Shown here one piece after another: positions 14,967 through 22,819 of a stretch of DNA of 44,736 bases (position 1 is the stretch's first letter; every line of letters begins with the position of its first letter). The notes beneath the pieces were generated by a model that did not search any database, had not been told where the DNA came from, and was given only the letters and a program-made list of their open reading frames with translations. Source of the DNA: a virus; the IMG/VR virus record IMGVR_UViG_3300028608_000030, positions 1 through 44,736 of that record; one strand, 5' to 3'. The translations under genes were made by a program, and so were the position numbers.

Positions 14967-15445
14967 AGGTATTTGATACCTGGTGCATTGGTCGCCGTGT
15001 ACAACTGGCGAGACCACCGCAGATTCAATAGGTCAAAGAACGCTGCGCTCAACGTCGCCTCATCGCCCTCAATCGTGCCGCCCAGCAATTCCATGACATA
15101 CGGCTTTCGGGCTGGCTGGCTTTTATCGCTTTCCAGATACTCGCGGTAGATGACCTGCACAGGCTGCCCTGACTCTTCCGCAAGATCGAAGTAGCGATCA
15201 ACGATGGCCGATACGCCGGCGACACCAAAATTCAGCGTCTGACGCCCCGTGTTGTTCTTCGCGGGGAGCGCAACGGAAAGCGAGCCCGCTTCGAACATGA
15301 CGAACGAGCCAGACACACCCAAAAGCTGGTTTTCAAAACCATCGCAGATTCGAATCGGAGTCTGGCCAGCCACGCTGATTTCCAGCGTGGAGATGATCAA
15401 CTCGCCAGCGGGCGCGCTTGCGTAGACTTCGGCAAGGGTGCTCAT
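14963..15445 (-). CDS. DUF1833 tail assembly protein
   Basis: A 160-residue protein started at ATG 15445, overlapping the upstream stop by four bases. STLAEVYASAPAGELIISTLEI, read as an N-terminal block, and DGFENQLLG, LNFGVAGVSAIVDRYFD and LNLRWSRQ resemble DUF1833, a minor tail tip component found next to NlpC/P60 and J-like genes. It probably corresponds in position to lambda gpL. No catalytic motif is visible. Confidence 0.8.
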   Translation of the reverse strand: MSTLAEVYASAPAGELIISTLEISVAGQTPIRICDGFENQLLGVSGSFVMFEAGSLSVALPAKNNTGRQTLNFGVAGVSAIVDRYFDLAEESGQPVQVIYREYLESDKSQPARKPYVMELLGGTIEGDEATLSAAFFDLLNLRWSRQLYTATNAPGIKYL

Positions 15446-15903
15446 GCTTTCGGCCACTCCCGGTTCATCGCCAGATCAAAAATCTCCGGATTCACCACGA
15501 AACTCGGAAGACTTGCCCACTCATCAGGAAGCAGCGGACGTTCCCACACTTCCAAGGTTGCAGAGAACTGCCAGCGATCTGCGCCCCAGGCTATCGGGCC
15601 GTTGTAGACGCCAGAAATGCGGCACACCCGCACCGCATAGCCGATGGGATGCCGTAGATAGATGTTGAACCACTCAGTTCCGTCTTTGAGCGTCGCCTTG
15701 TACCAAAGCTCGAACAGCCGGGCTTGTGCGCTCGTCATAACCCACGTGGCCGAGCGCATCACCGGCACAGAACTGAATTTCCGGCGTTGCCGAGCGCGGC
15801 CGGAATCCATTGTCGTGCGTTGATTGGGGGACGTGACCGCATACTGATTCGGTGCCCACAGGGGCGCGGGAAGCTCTGCGGGGTAGTCGATCGAGGTTTC
15901 CAT
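15442..15903 (-). CDS. Minor tail protein, 153 aa (M-like position)
   Basis: A beta-rich 153-residue protein starting two bases after the tape measure stop. Features are PAELPAPLWAPNQYAV near the N-terminus, a basic RARQRRKFSSVP segment and DRWQFSATLEVWERPLL. It resembles short distal tail proteins seen between tape measure and DUF1833 genes in phages of Burkholderiales and takes the place of lambda gpM. No finer function can be given. Confidence 0.75.
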   Translation of the reverse strand: METSIDYPAELPAPLWAPNQYAVTSPNQRTTMDSGRARQRRKFSSVPVMRSATWVMTSAQARLFELWYKATLKDGTEWFNIYLRHPIGYAVRVCRISGVYNGPIAWGADRWQFSATLEVWERPLLPDEWASLPSFVVNPEIFDLAMNREWPKA

Positions 15904-15905
15904 TT

Positions 15906-18878
15906 TTACCGACCTTGGCGCTTAAGGCCGTATGTGGATTCCAGAGTTTGAGACATCTCACCCCCGCCTTGTATATCGGCAACGAACAGGTCCGCCGTCA
16001 AGTTGCCATCGCCATCTCGGCTTTGGGAAACTTGGCCGGCGCGGTCCCGATTCTCAATCAGATTTATCGTCACGCCAGGGATCGAGCCGCTGCCGCCCGT
16101 AGCATCCTTGTTGCTGACGACTTCGCCGCGTCGGTTGGGCAGCATGAATTGCTGGCCGTTGGCTGCGTTAAAGACCTCGGGCGCGCCGTTCTCGTTGATG
16201 CGGTACATCTTCGCGGCATCTACTCCCCCGCCGTACTGTCGACCGCCACCGCCGACCAGGGCCAAGCCTTCGGCCAGGCCGACCGTTGCGCCGATGCCCG
16301 CCATGGCAGGCGCTGAGTTGGCGCCAAACGACGCGAGCGATGCGAAAGCGGCGGGTATAGCCCAAGCCGTAGCCAGTGTGGCGGCCGCCGCTGTGCCGGC
16401 CGCCGTCGCCGCCGCGGTGGCCGTCTGGCCCATGATCAGATTTTTGACGTACTGCAAGCCCATCTGAACGAGTGCGCTAACGCCTTGCTTCAGGATGGCG
16501 CCCGCCAGTGCCTTGACTGCATCCTCACCGTTGGTAGCGCCAGTCGCAATTCCGACGAGCGTATCAGTTGCTGTAGCGCCCAACTGGTCCAAGCTGGACA
16601 TGAGAAGCTCGTTCCATCCCGACTGACGGCGGAAGTTCTCTTCTTGCAGTACACGCGACCGTTCGTCATAGGCAGTCTCGGCTTGCGCTTTCAGCTCTAG
16701 ATAGCGCTGATCTTCCAGAAGCTTCGCTTCGTTCAGCTTTCGGAGGTTCTCGATCTGGGCCTGGAACTCCATTTGAGCGCCGGCAATTGGGTCTGCGTGG
16801 CCCAGAAGCTTGCGGTTTTCTTCGGCTTGCGACACTTGCGAGATGGCGCGCGCGAGTCGTTCCACTTCGGCCACTTGCTCAGGCGTGGCAAACTCATTGA
16901 GCGCGGCCTTCGCCTTTGCGATTGCCAACTCTTCGCCGGCAAGCCCCGCTTGATATAGCGTGGTTGTCAGCGACTCAATGGTTTTTTGATTCTCCTTGTT
17001 GGCCTCGTTGGATTTCTTCGTGGCATCGCCGCCAGCCTTTTGAGCTTGCTCCAACTGGTACAGCGTGGTCGCCAGCTTCTCAGCCTCTTCACGCTCCGGC
17101 TTGGTGGCATTGACGCCCAACTTCTGAATCGCTTGCAGGCGCGCGCGGGCCTCTCCGGTCAGCTTGGCAAGCGCGATCTCATCCCGCATGCCTTGCAGCC
17201 GCTTGGCAACTTCAGGGTCGGCGGCGGGCGCGGACGGTGCGCCACCTTCAACGCGCTCGCGCGGCTTCTGGTTGGCCAGCTTGTCCTGCAATTCGTAGAG
17301 CTTTTGCAGCCGCGTGTTGACTTCGTCTAGATTGGCCTTTTGCTCGACTAGCGACTTGTTGGCGTTACCTAGGTCATCATTGCTGATGTTGACGCCTTGC
17401 CCCTGCGCCTTCTTCAGATCAATGATGTCTTTGGTCAGGCTGGACACCATGCGGGACGAGTCGCGCGCCTCTTTCTCAATCTGCTCGATCGCATCACCGA
17501 CCTGGACGCGGCGAAGCTCAAGCTGCGCTTGCGTGAGGTTGTCCACCGCCGTGGCCAACTCTTCTACGTTGGGTGCGGCGCGCTTGGCGTTGTCGCCGAA
17601 CAGCAGCACACCGGTAGCCACGCTGGCAACCAGACCAATGAGGCCGGCCGGGCCGCCTAGCAGCGCCAACATGCCAGAGCCGGCCGCAGTCGCGGCACGT
17701 TGCGCACCGGCAAGGGCGGTCTGCGCCACGCGGTGCGCATTGGCAGCAGCGGTGGACGCGGCGAGAGAACCGCCAAGACGGACTTGCGCGGCGGCGTGGC
17801 CAGCGGCGGCAGCGGCGGCGCGCTCATTGGCAACTGCGGCGGCCAGCGCGGCGGCGGCCTGGGCGCGCGCGGCAAGCGAGGCCTTGGCCGATTCAATGGT
17901 GCTCGCGGCCATGTTGGCCAGCAATTTCGCCAGGGCGCCGGCGCCAAGAATGGTCAGCCCCGTGATAACCGTTTGCAGGTTATTGGCGAGCCCAAGCATG
18001 GCCTTGGAAAGCAGTTGCGTGGCGCCGCTGGACTTGTTCGCTTCGCCAACGATGGCCGACAGGTTGTTGCGCAGCGCCGTGAATGCGTCCTTGACCGTGG
18101 TGGCCATGCCATCCGCGGCGGCCTTGTTATCGTCCAGTGACTTGCGCAACCCTTCGGTCAGCATGCGCGCGGTCAACTCGCCGCTGACGCCCATCTGGCG
18201 GATTTCCTGTGCACTACGGCCCGACGCGGCGGCCACATCGTCAATGACGGTGGGTATGGCCGCAAGGATCGTTTCCCAGGCGTCGGCTTCAACCTTGCCT
18301 TTATTGAGTACCTTGCTGAATGCGTCCGTCGCCCCGCGCGCCCGGTCCACGCTCGTCGCGTTCTTCACGAACGAGTAGGAAAGTGAGTCGGTCACATCAA
18401 GCGCCGATTCCGTTTCGTAACCCATCGCCTTAAGCGAGGCCGACGTACGAACGAATACCTCTTGCGCTTCGGACAGCGAGCGATACGTCTTGTTCGCGGT
18501 ATCCAACAGGCGCGTCTGCACCATGTTGAACTCGGCGGTGTTCGATGTGGCCATCTGAACCCGCTCGGCCATTTCGTTGTACGCCTCGGCCATCTGGATC
18601 AGGCTGGACACGCCTTGAAGCGAGATAAGCCCCGCCAATACGCCAGAGAATCCCTTGAGCGCAGACGACGAAACAGATGCCTCGCGTCCCAAACCCTTGA
18701 CGGCCGCAGCCGTCTGGGTCATTTGGAACTGCGCCTGGTTGGCCGCCTTATCCGTTTGGCCAAAGCGCTTGTTCATCTTGTCCAGCGCCGAATCGACGTT
18801 GGTGGAGCTATTGACGAGCTTCGACGTGTCGGCTTCTACCTCGTAGTAGATCGACCCGACATTCATTCCGCCTGCCAT
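15906..18878 (-). CDS. Tail tape measure protein
   Basis: A 990-residue protein. The N-terminal 250 residues carry the tape-measure domain (YRSLSEAQEVFVRTSASLK, AFSKVLNKGKVEADAWE, SAQEIRQMGVSGELTA). Hydrophobic Ala-rich segments (about 310-430) may insert into the host membrane. Long coiled coils follow, then a Gly/Ala-rich C-terminal part. At roughly 0.15 nm per residue the tail would be about 150 nm, a siphovirus tail. Its ATG overlaps the previous stop (TGATGG). Confidence 0.95.
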   Translation of the reverse strand: MAGGMNVGSIYYEVEADTSKLVNSSTNVDSALDKMNKRFGQTDKAANQAQFQMTQTAAAVKGLGREASVSSSALKGFSGVLAGLISLQGVSSLIQMAEAYNEMAERVQMATSNTAEFNMVQTRLLDTANKTYRSLSEAQEVFVRTSASLKAMGYETESALDVTDSLSYSFVKNATSVDRARGATDAFSKVLNKGKVEADAWETILAAIPTVIDDVAAASGRSAQEIRQMGVSGELTARMLTEGLRKSLDDNKAAADGMATTVKDAFTALRNNLSAIVGEANKSSGATQLLSKAMLGLANNLQTVITGLTILGAGALAKLLANMAASTIESAKASLAARAQAAAALAAAVANERAAAAAAGHAAAQVRLGGSLAASTAAANAHRVAQTALAGAQRAATAAGSGMLALLGGPAGLIGLVASVATGVLLFGDNAKRAAPNVEELATAVDNLTQAQLELRRVQVGDAIEQIEKEARDSSRMVSSLTKDIIDLKKAQGQGVNISNDDLGNANKSLVEQKANLDEVNTRLQKLYELQDKLANQKPRERVEGGAPSAPAADPEVAKRLQGMRDEIALAKLTGEARARLQAIQKLGVNATKPEREEAEKLATTLYQLEQAQKAGGDATKKSNEANKENQKTIESLTTTLYQAGLAGEELAIAKAKAALNEFATPEQVAEVERLARAISQVSQAEENRKLLGHADPIAGAQMEFQAQIENLRKLNEAKLLEDQRYLELKAQAETAYDERSRVLQEENFRRQSGWNELLMSSLDQLGATATDTLVGIATGATNGEDAVKALAGAILKQGVSALVQMGLQYVKNLIMGQTATAAATAAGTAAAATLATAWAIPAAFASLASFGANSAPAMAGIGATVGLAEGLALVGGGGRQYGGGVDAAKMYRINENGAPEVFNAANGQQFMLPNRRGEVVSNKDATGGSGSIPGVTINLIENRDRAGQVSQSRDGDGNLTADLFVADIQGGGEMSQTLESTYGLKRQGR

Positions 18879-19507
18879 CAGTGAACCCCTTTAGCTGCCT
18901 TTCGCTTTGCTTCGATCTTGTCGAACCACGCCATCGTGGCGTTGTGTTCCTCTTTCGTTGGCGCCCTTGCGCCAGGTGCATTGCTTTCGGCCGGCGGAAA
19001 CTTAGCCCGCAATGCGCCGACCAACCCCGTCATCGTCAGATTCCAGGCGTCCCGCTCCGACACGCCTAGATGGGCCATAGCAGTGGCCACATGGTCCCTG
19101 GCCAAAAACTCCTTCACATACACTGGCTCGTCGTCACCCGGCCGCCTTGGCATCGGGGGCAATGCGCCCGTAACGCCGTGCTTCAACAGGCAGCGCGCAA
19201 GCGGAACCACATGCTCTGCCGGAGCCACGCCTGGCACGTATTTAAGCGCCCCGGAAGTGGTCTCGTACGTCCCAAACAATGACGACGGGTCGACGTCATC
19301 AACCGCACATGCATAAATGACGCCCAGAGCCGCCTGAAACAACCGGCTCGCCTGGGCGTCATCCTCTGCCCCACCCATGACCGTGGCGAAGGTTTCGACT
19401 ATCTCGACCGGATCCCCCAGCCGAGACATCGCGTACAAGGAGGGGCGTAGACGCACCACCCGCTCCCCCGCGTACACGCCGACTTCGCCAATTTCGGTCA
19501 GGATCAT
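18878..19507 (-). CDS. Tail assembly chaperone
   Basis: A 209-residue protein between the tail tube and tape measure genes, where lambda has G/GT. It starts three bases after the tail tube stop. The sequence (YAGERVVRLRPSLYAMSRLG, DPVEIVETFATVMGG, CLLKHGVTGALPPMP) fits the chaperones that coat the tape measure. I see no second overlapping frame or slippery site of the kind that makes the extended product in lambda, so a single product is likely. Confidence 0.75.
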   Translation of the reverse strand: MILTEIGEVGVYAGERVVRLRPSLYAMSRLGDPVEIVETFATVMGGAEDDAQASRLFQAALGVIYACAVDDVDPSSLFGTYETTSGALKYVPGVAPAEHVVPLARCLLKHGVTGALPPMPRRPGDDEPVYVKEFLARDHVATAMAHLGVSERDAWNLTMTGLVGALRAKFPPAESNAPGARAPTKEEHNATMAWFDKIEAKRKAAKGVH

Positions 19508-19510
19508 GGG

Positions 19511-20509
19511 TTAGGGCGCCGTGACGGTCACCGGAACGGTCACGCTCACCGACGGGCGCGCCGCGCTGGTGATCTTGACGGTGGTGGTGCCTTCAGTCAC
19601 GCCAGTGACCAGGCCGACATTGCTGACGGTAGCAACGGCCGGCGCCGCGCTTTCGTACACCAAGCCCGAAGCAGCCCCGGACGGCGAAACGGAGGCCGTC
19701 AGGGCCTGCGTCGCACCTTCGTCAACCGATACCGAAGTGGGCGACACATTGATAGCTTGCACCAACGGCACAACGGTCAGAGCAATCGTGTTGGTCACTG
19801 CCGGCGCCACGCTGGATGCCGCGGTGATCGTGACCGCGCCGGCCGAAACGGCCAGGATCTGGCCAGTAACCTGGTTGACGGTTGCCATTGCGGGGTTGGA
19901 CGACGTCCAGCGCAGACCTTGCGGCGCACCGACCGGCAGGACGATGCCTTCCGCGTCGAACGACTCACCCACCGTCAGGCTCAGGGTGGACGGGATGACC
20001 TCCACGCTCGTCGGATCCGCGGCGTCCGGGTTGGGCGTGTCTTCGACGATCAGGCCGTAGTCGCTGCCCGTGGCGCTCGCTTCCAGGCTGAACGTCACTA
20101 CGTCGTCAAACGGAGCGCTGCGGCTCATGTTCGACACCAGCATGAACGCCGTGAACGTCAGATCCGGAAACGTCATGCGCATCCAAGCCACAGGCTGGCC
20201 GCCGGTGGCATCGGGTCGCGCAACGTGTTTCGTGATCTCGATCAGATTTTCCGAGCCGGTCCCGGACGCCTTGGCCGTGCCGTCGCCGGAAATGCTGAGC
20301 GTCTGGAAGGTGGCGATGTTCTCGCGCAGAGCCCCGACCGAGTCGTCAGCCGTGGTATCGGCGGTTTCCCATTCCAGGGTGAATTCCTTCGTGCGGAGAG
20401 CGGCAAAGCGCTTCCAGTCGGTTTCAGCGGGCAGTTGGTCGCCGCAGCCGATGTGGTATTCCAGGACCACGTCACGGCCAACATACTTCTGGTTCTTGCA
20501 AGTAGCCAT
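19511..20509 (-). CDS. Major tail tube protein with two Ig-like (BIG2) domains
   Basis: A 332-residue protein. The first 165 residues form the tube fold (KRFAALRTKEFTLEWETADT, FQTLSISGDGTAKASG). Two BIG2-type repeats follow at about 167-248 and 252-332, each with the pattern VxPxTxxVxxGxxxxL ... VxSVGxVTGVxxGxxxV. Such domains decorate siphovirus tails and may bind host surface glycans. Its start is preceded by GGAGG held in a hairpin (20514-20550), which could throttle translation of this abundant protein. Confidence 0.9.
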   Translation of the reverse strand: MATCKNQKYVGRDVVLEYHIGCGDQLPAETDWKRFAALRTKEFTLEWETADTTADDSVGALRENIATFQTLSISGDGTAKASGTGSENLIEITKHVARPDATGGQPVAWMRMTFPDLTFTAFMLVSNMSRSAPFDDVVTFSLEASATGSDYGLIVEDTPNPDAADPTSVEVIPSTLSLTVGESFDAEGIVLPVGAPQGLRWTSSNPAMATVNQVTGQILAVSAGAVTITAASSVAPAVTNTIALTVVPLVQAINVSPTSVSVDEGATQALTASVSPSGAASGLVYESAAPAVATVSNVGLVTGVTEGTTTVKITSAARPSVSVTVPVTVTAP

Positions 20510-20513
20510 TAGT

Positions 20514-20550
20514 GGCCTCCTTAGATCAAGTGAATTGATCCGGGGAGGCC
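20514..20550 (-). promoter_or_regulatory. Hairpin sequestering the tail tube ribosome site
   Basis: GGCCTCC (20514-20520) pairs with GGAGGCC (20544-20550), and GATCAA (20524-20529) pairs with TTGATC (20535-20540). On the minus-strand mRNA the Shine-Dalgarno GGAGG of the tail tube gene lies in the outer stem, a few bases before the ATG. No T tract follows, so this is not a terminator for the late transcript. Confidence 0.6.
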
Positions 20551-20606
20551 GTTTTGTCAGGGGGGCTAATGCGTGCCTGACCTGCGTGCCCGGTACTGAT
20601 AATGCG

Positions 20607-20714
20607 TTACTTCTTAGCGCCCTCTTGGGCCTGGAGCCACCGCTCCCATGCAGCGATTGCCGCTTTCAGCGCCCGCAGAAGGTTGCGGTGCAGTTCAAGT
20701 GTCACCAGATTCAT
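20607..20714 (-). CDS. Tiny amphipathic protein, 35 aa
   Basis: A 35-residue frame from ATG 20714, with GAGGAA five bases upstream, overlapping the previous gene by 20 bases. The sequence is one likely amphipathic helix (ELHRNLLRALKAAIAAWERW) with a polar Gln/Lys end. A longer frame opening at 20858 is mostly a shadow of the neighbour. It belongs to the tail gene block; function unknown. Confidence 0.5.
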   Translation of the reverse strand: MNLVTLELHRNLLRALKAAIAAWERWLQAQEGAKK

Positions 20715-20913
20715 TTGTTCCTCGTCTGAGAAGTGCTTCGTATTCGAATCGGCTGAGCTGGCATCCGCATGTGTCGCAACGGAACTGAATCGCAGGAATG
20801 TCGAATAGAGAAAAACTTGCCGAGATTGCGTAATGTCCGCATGGTTGGTCGGGAACAATGACGAACCGCTTCACGGCATCGCCCCAACATGTGATGTCAA
20901 TCTCCATCAGCAT
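20695..20913 (-). CDS. Small Cys-containing protein, 72 aa
   Basis: Starts at ATG 20913, overlapping the previous stop, with GAGGTGAG upstream. A CDTCGC motif near residue 46 and other cysteines suggest a zinc ribbon. The position between tail terminator and tail tube genes is unusual for a Cys-rich protein. No family recognised. Confidence 0.55.
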   Translation of the reverse strand: MLMEIDITCWGDAVKRFVIVPDQPCGHYAISASFSLFDIPAIQFRCDTCGCQLSRFEYEALLRRGTNESGDT

Positions 20914-21275
20914 CTCACCTCAAAATCAAGCGAGTACCAGGGTCGGTTCTCGCTCGTGTAGCCGGGGCCGACGGCTTCGCCGACCGCGCGCACGGACGCA
21001 GCGCCGCAGGGCGACGAATCGCCTAATGCGGCCTGGGCCAGTGATTCCATGGTTTGTTCGATAGCGACGACATGCTTGCGCCCGTCTCGCGGGCCTAGCA
21101 GGATCACTTTGAAGCGGATAACGCGGTCTTCGACATTCGGAGCGGATCCACCCATTTGCTGAACTGCGCAAATGAACACGCCGCTGACGGATGGGCTATC
21201 TACCCACATCCCGCGGCTGTACTGGTATCCGTCGCCCACAACCGCTTTGAGCCAATCAGTGAAGGCGTCAAACAC
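20907..21275 (-). CDS. Tail terminator-like protein
   Basis: A 122-residue protein with a GTG start at 21275, chosen because AAAAGGA lies six bases upstream and the previous gene ends at 21268. The sequence (VFDAFTDWLKAVVGDGYQY, FICAVQQMGG, RVIRFKVILLGPRDGR, YSLDFEVRC) fits the small alpha/beta tail terminator proteins (lambda gpU position) that cap the tube. Order gp10-like protein, terminator, tube supports it. Confidence 0.7.
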   Translation of the reverse strand: MFDAFTDWLKAVVGDGYQYSRGMWVDSPSVSGVFICAVQQMGGSAPNVEDRVIRFKVILLGPRDGRKHVVAIEQTMESLAQAALGDSSPCGAASVRAVGEAVGPGYTSENRPWYSLDFEVRC

Positions 21276-21705
21276 CGTAAATCCTTTTGAGAATGGCCGG
21301 CACCGCGCCCTTGATCTGATCAAAGCCCTTGGTAAGGAATTCGGGCTCTGCGTTGGGGTCCCAGTAGTTGCCGTTGCCTGTGCCGCCTCCGAAACCCACG
21401 CCTGCGCGCGTCGTGCCGAAGTCGGACCGGGGCTTTCCCTTGAGCTTCCCGGATGCTTCGTGAACCGCCGCCGCATAGGAGGCCGTGTAACCGACCGAGC
21501 CGGACACCTTTCCTTCCTTCACGTCTATCTGTGGTGCGTACTGGCTATTGATCAGGTTGCTTGAGTCGATCGGTGTAATCTGGGCGGCCATTGCCGAGCC
21601 CTGCGACAGCGTCTCGTAGACGGCGCGCTCGGTCTTGCCTTCGCCAATCTCCTTCACTGCGATGCGAAAGCCGCGCTTGACGCGCTCGATGCCCTTGACC
21701 GGCAC
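21268..21705 (-). CDS. HK97 gp10-like tail completion protein
   Basis: A 145-residue protein. The basic N-terminus (VKGIERVKRGFRIAVKEIG), the motif TPIDSSNLINSQY, the Gly-rich middle (GVGFGGGTGNGNYWDPNAEP) and the ending FLTKGFDQIKGAVPAILKRI are typical of the HK97 gp10 family, which completes the tail before head joining. Two bases separate it from the upstream stop. Confidence 0.85.
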   Translation of the reverse strand: MPVKGIERVKRGFRIAVKEIGEGKTERAVYETLSQGSAMAAQITPIDSSNLINSQYAPQIDVKEGKVSGSVGYTASYAAAVHEASGKLKGKPRSDFGTTRAGVGFGGGTGNGNYWDPNAEPEFLTKGFDQIKGAVPAILKRIYGV

Positions 21706-21706
21706 G

Positions 21707-22045
21707 TCAGGTCACCAACTTGAAATCCGGCTCTTCGCCGAAGAAGGACATATCCCAATTCGTCACCGAACGGATCTCTTCCCAGCCGTTCGAACCGTCA
21801 AAGCTGATCTGATCCAGGTACTTCGGGCGCTTGTCTTCGGTGAAGATGATGTGCTGCGACAGGAACTCCGCCCCGCGCGCCCCACTCTGCCCGCCCGACT
21901 CGCGCTCCATCTTGCTTTCTGCCGTCCAGGTGCAGGCGATATCGAACTCAGGGCCGTATACCGTTTCGCCGGTCATCATGTCGATCGACACGAACGGCCG
22001 CACCGTCGCGATGTTCGTATAGCTCCAGTTGGCGGTAGCGCTCAT
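21707..22045 (-). CDS. Neck / head closure protein candidate
   Basis: A 112-residue protein started at ATG 22045, overlapping the upstream stop (ATGA). It is beta-rich: NWSYTNIATVRPFV, MTGETVYGPEFDIACTW, EFLSQHIIFTEDKRPKYLD. Size, fold signature and place between the connector and gp10-like genes suggest a head-tail stopper. Family not firmly recognised. Confidence 0.65.
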   Translation of the reverse strand: MSATANWSYTNIATVRPFVSIDMMTGETVYGPEFDIACTWTAESKMERESGGQSGARGAEFLSQHIIFTEDKRPKYLDQISFDGSNGWEEIRSVTNWDMSFFGEEPDFKLVT

Positions 22046-22431
22046 TCTTGGCACCCGCCCTTGGCGATCCACATGCCCGCAAACGCCTTCTTGGTCGGAT
22101 CAGGCGGGATCAGCTCGGAAGCGCACCCGTACTTGTCCAGGCCGCGTAGCAGCGACAGCGCGCCGCTCCATCGGTCGGCGAATCCCTGATACCGGAACGA
22201 GCGCGACGCCCCGCTGGGCGCCGTCTGGCTGCTGATGTAGCGATCCCCCTGCCCTAGGCCCATCAGGCTCAGCAGGTACAACTGGATCAGCAGGGCCGTT
22301 TCCGGCGTGTAATGCTCATCCAGACATTCCTGGATGCTGTTTGCCTGGGCGACGAGCGCAGTCAGGACGAAATCCGGCAGGACGATCCCCTGGCCTTCCA
22401 GATACTGCTTGGCTTGGTCGATCGTCACCAT
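22042..22431 (-). CDS. Head-tail connector (adaptor) protein
   Basis: A 129-residue, mostly helical protein: TIDQAKQYLEGQGIVLPDFV, CLDEHYTPETALLIQLYLLS, YISSQTAPSGASRSFRYQ. The Ser-Gly-Arg-Ser-Phe segment and length match connectors that dock on the portal in HK97-like phages. It starts right after a pair of terminator hairpins. Confidence 0.75.
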   Translation of the reverse strand: MVTIDQAKQYLEGQGIVLPDFVLTALVAQANSIQECLDEHYTPETALLIQLYLLSLMGLGQGDRYISSQTAPSGASRSFRYQGFADRWSGALSLLRGLDKYGCASELIPPDPTKKAFAGMWIAKGGCQE

Positions 22432-22442
22432 ATCCAGACCTC

Positions 22443-22500
22443 AAAATAGAAATGGCCCCACCATCAGGCAGGGCCAAAAGAAAACCGCCCGTAGGCGGTT
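22443..22500 (-). terminator. Double terminator between head and connector genes
   Basis: Two minus-strand hairpins in tandem: AACCGCC/GGCGGTT (22483-22489 with 22494-22500) followed by TTTTCTTTT, and TGGCCC/GGGCCA (22453-22458 with 22471-22476) followed by TTTCTATTTT. They lie in the middle of the morphogenesis operon, after the 22499-22810 gene. Confidence 0.75.
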
Positions 22501-22810
22501 AGTTGGCGGCAGGCTTCAGCGGATCGCCGTCGGGCAGCAGAGAAATCAGTTCTTCAGCGCTTTTCCGGCCGTCGTACTTGATACCCAGCTCTTTCAGGCG
22601 GTTCTTGACGTCGCCCTTTTCCTGATCGGCACCACCCGAACTCGCACCGGGCGTGGCCGGCACCAGGGACACAGCGTCATCGGCCTTGCGAACGCGCGTG
22701 CGATACAGCGGATGGGCGGCCTGGTCGGGCGTGAGCTCGATCACCGCGCCAGGCAGCATCACTTCGGCACCAATGATCTTGCGCAGGAGGATGTACTTGG
22801 ATTTCGCCAT
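22499..22810 (-). CDS. Small head protein with HeH/SAP-like C-terminus
   Basis: A 103-residue protein. The N-terminal half (KYILLRKIIGAEVMLPGAVI, ELTPDQAAHPLYRTRVRKAD) is followed by a Gly/Ser linker and a C-terminal helix-extension-helix-like motif (VKNRLKELGIKYDGRKSAEELISLL has this pattern across about 25 residues). Such domains occur in small phage head-region proteins; nucleic-acid binding is possible. It lies between the capsid and connector genes. Confidence 0.7.
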   Translation of the reverse strand: MAKSKYILLRKIIGAEVMLPGAVIELTPDQAAHPLYRTRVRKADDAVSLVPATPGASSGGADQEKGDVKNRLKELGIKYDGRKSAEELISLLPDGDPLKPAAN

Positions 22811-22819
22811 GCATCCCCC

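Noticed and set aside
15906-18878. Long plus-strand frames opposite the tape measure gene
   Set aside because: Low-complexity Ala/Arg/Leu products without ribosome sites. They mirror the Ala-rich tape measure codons.
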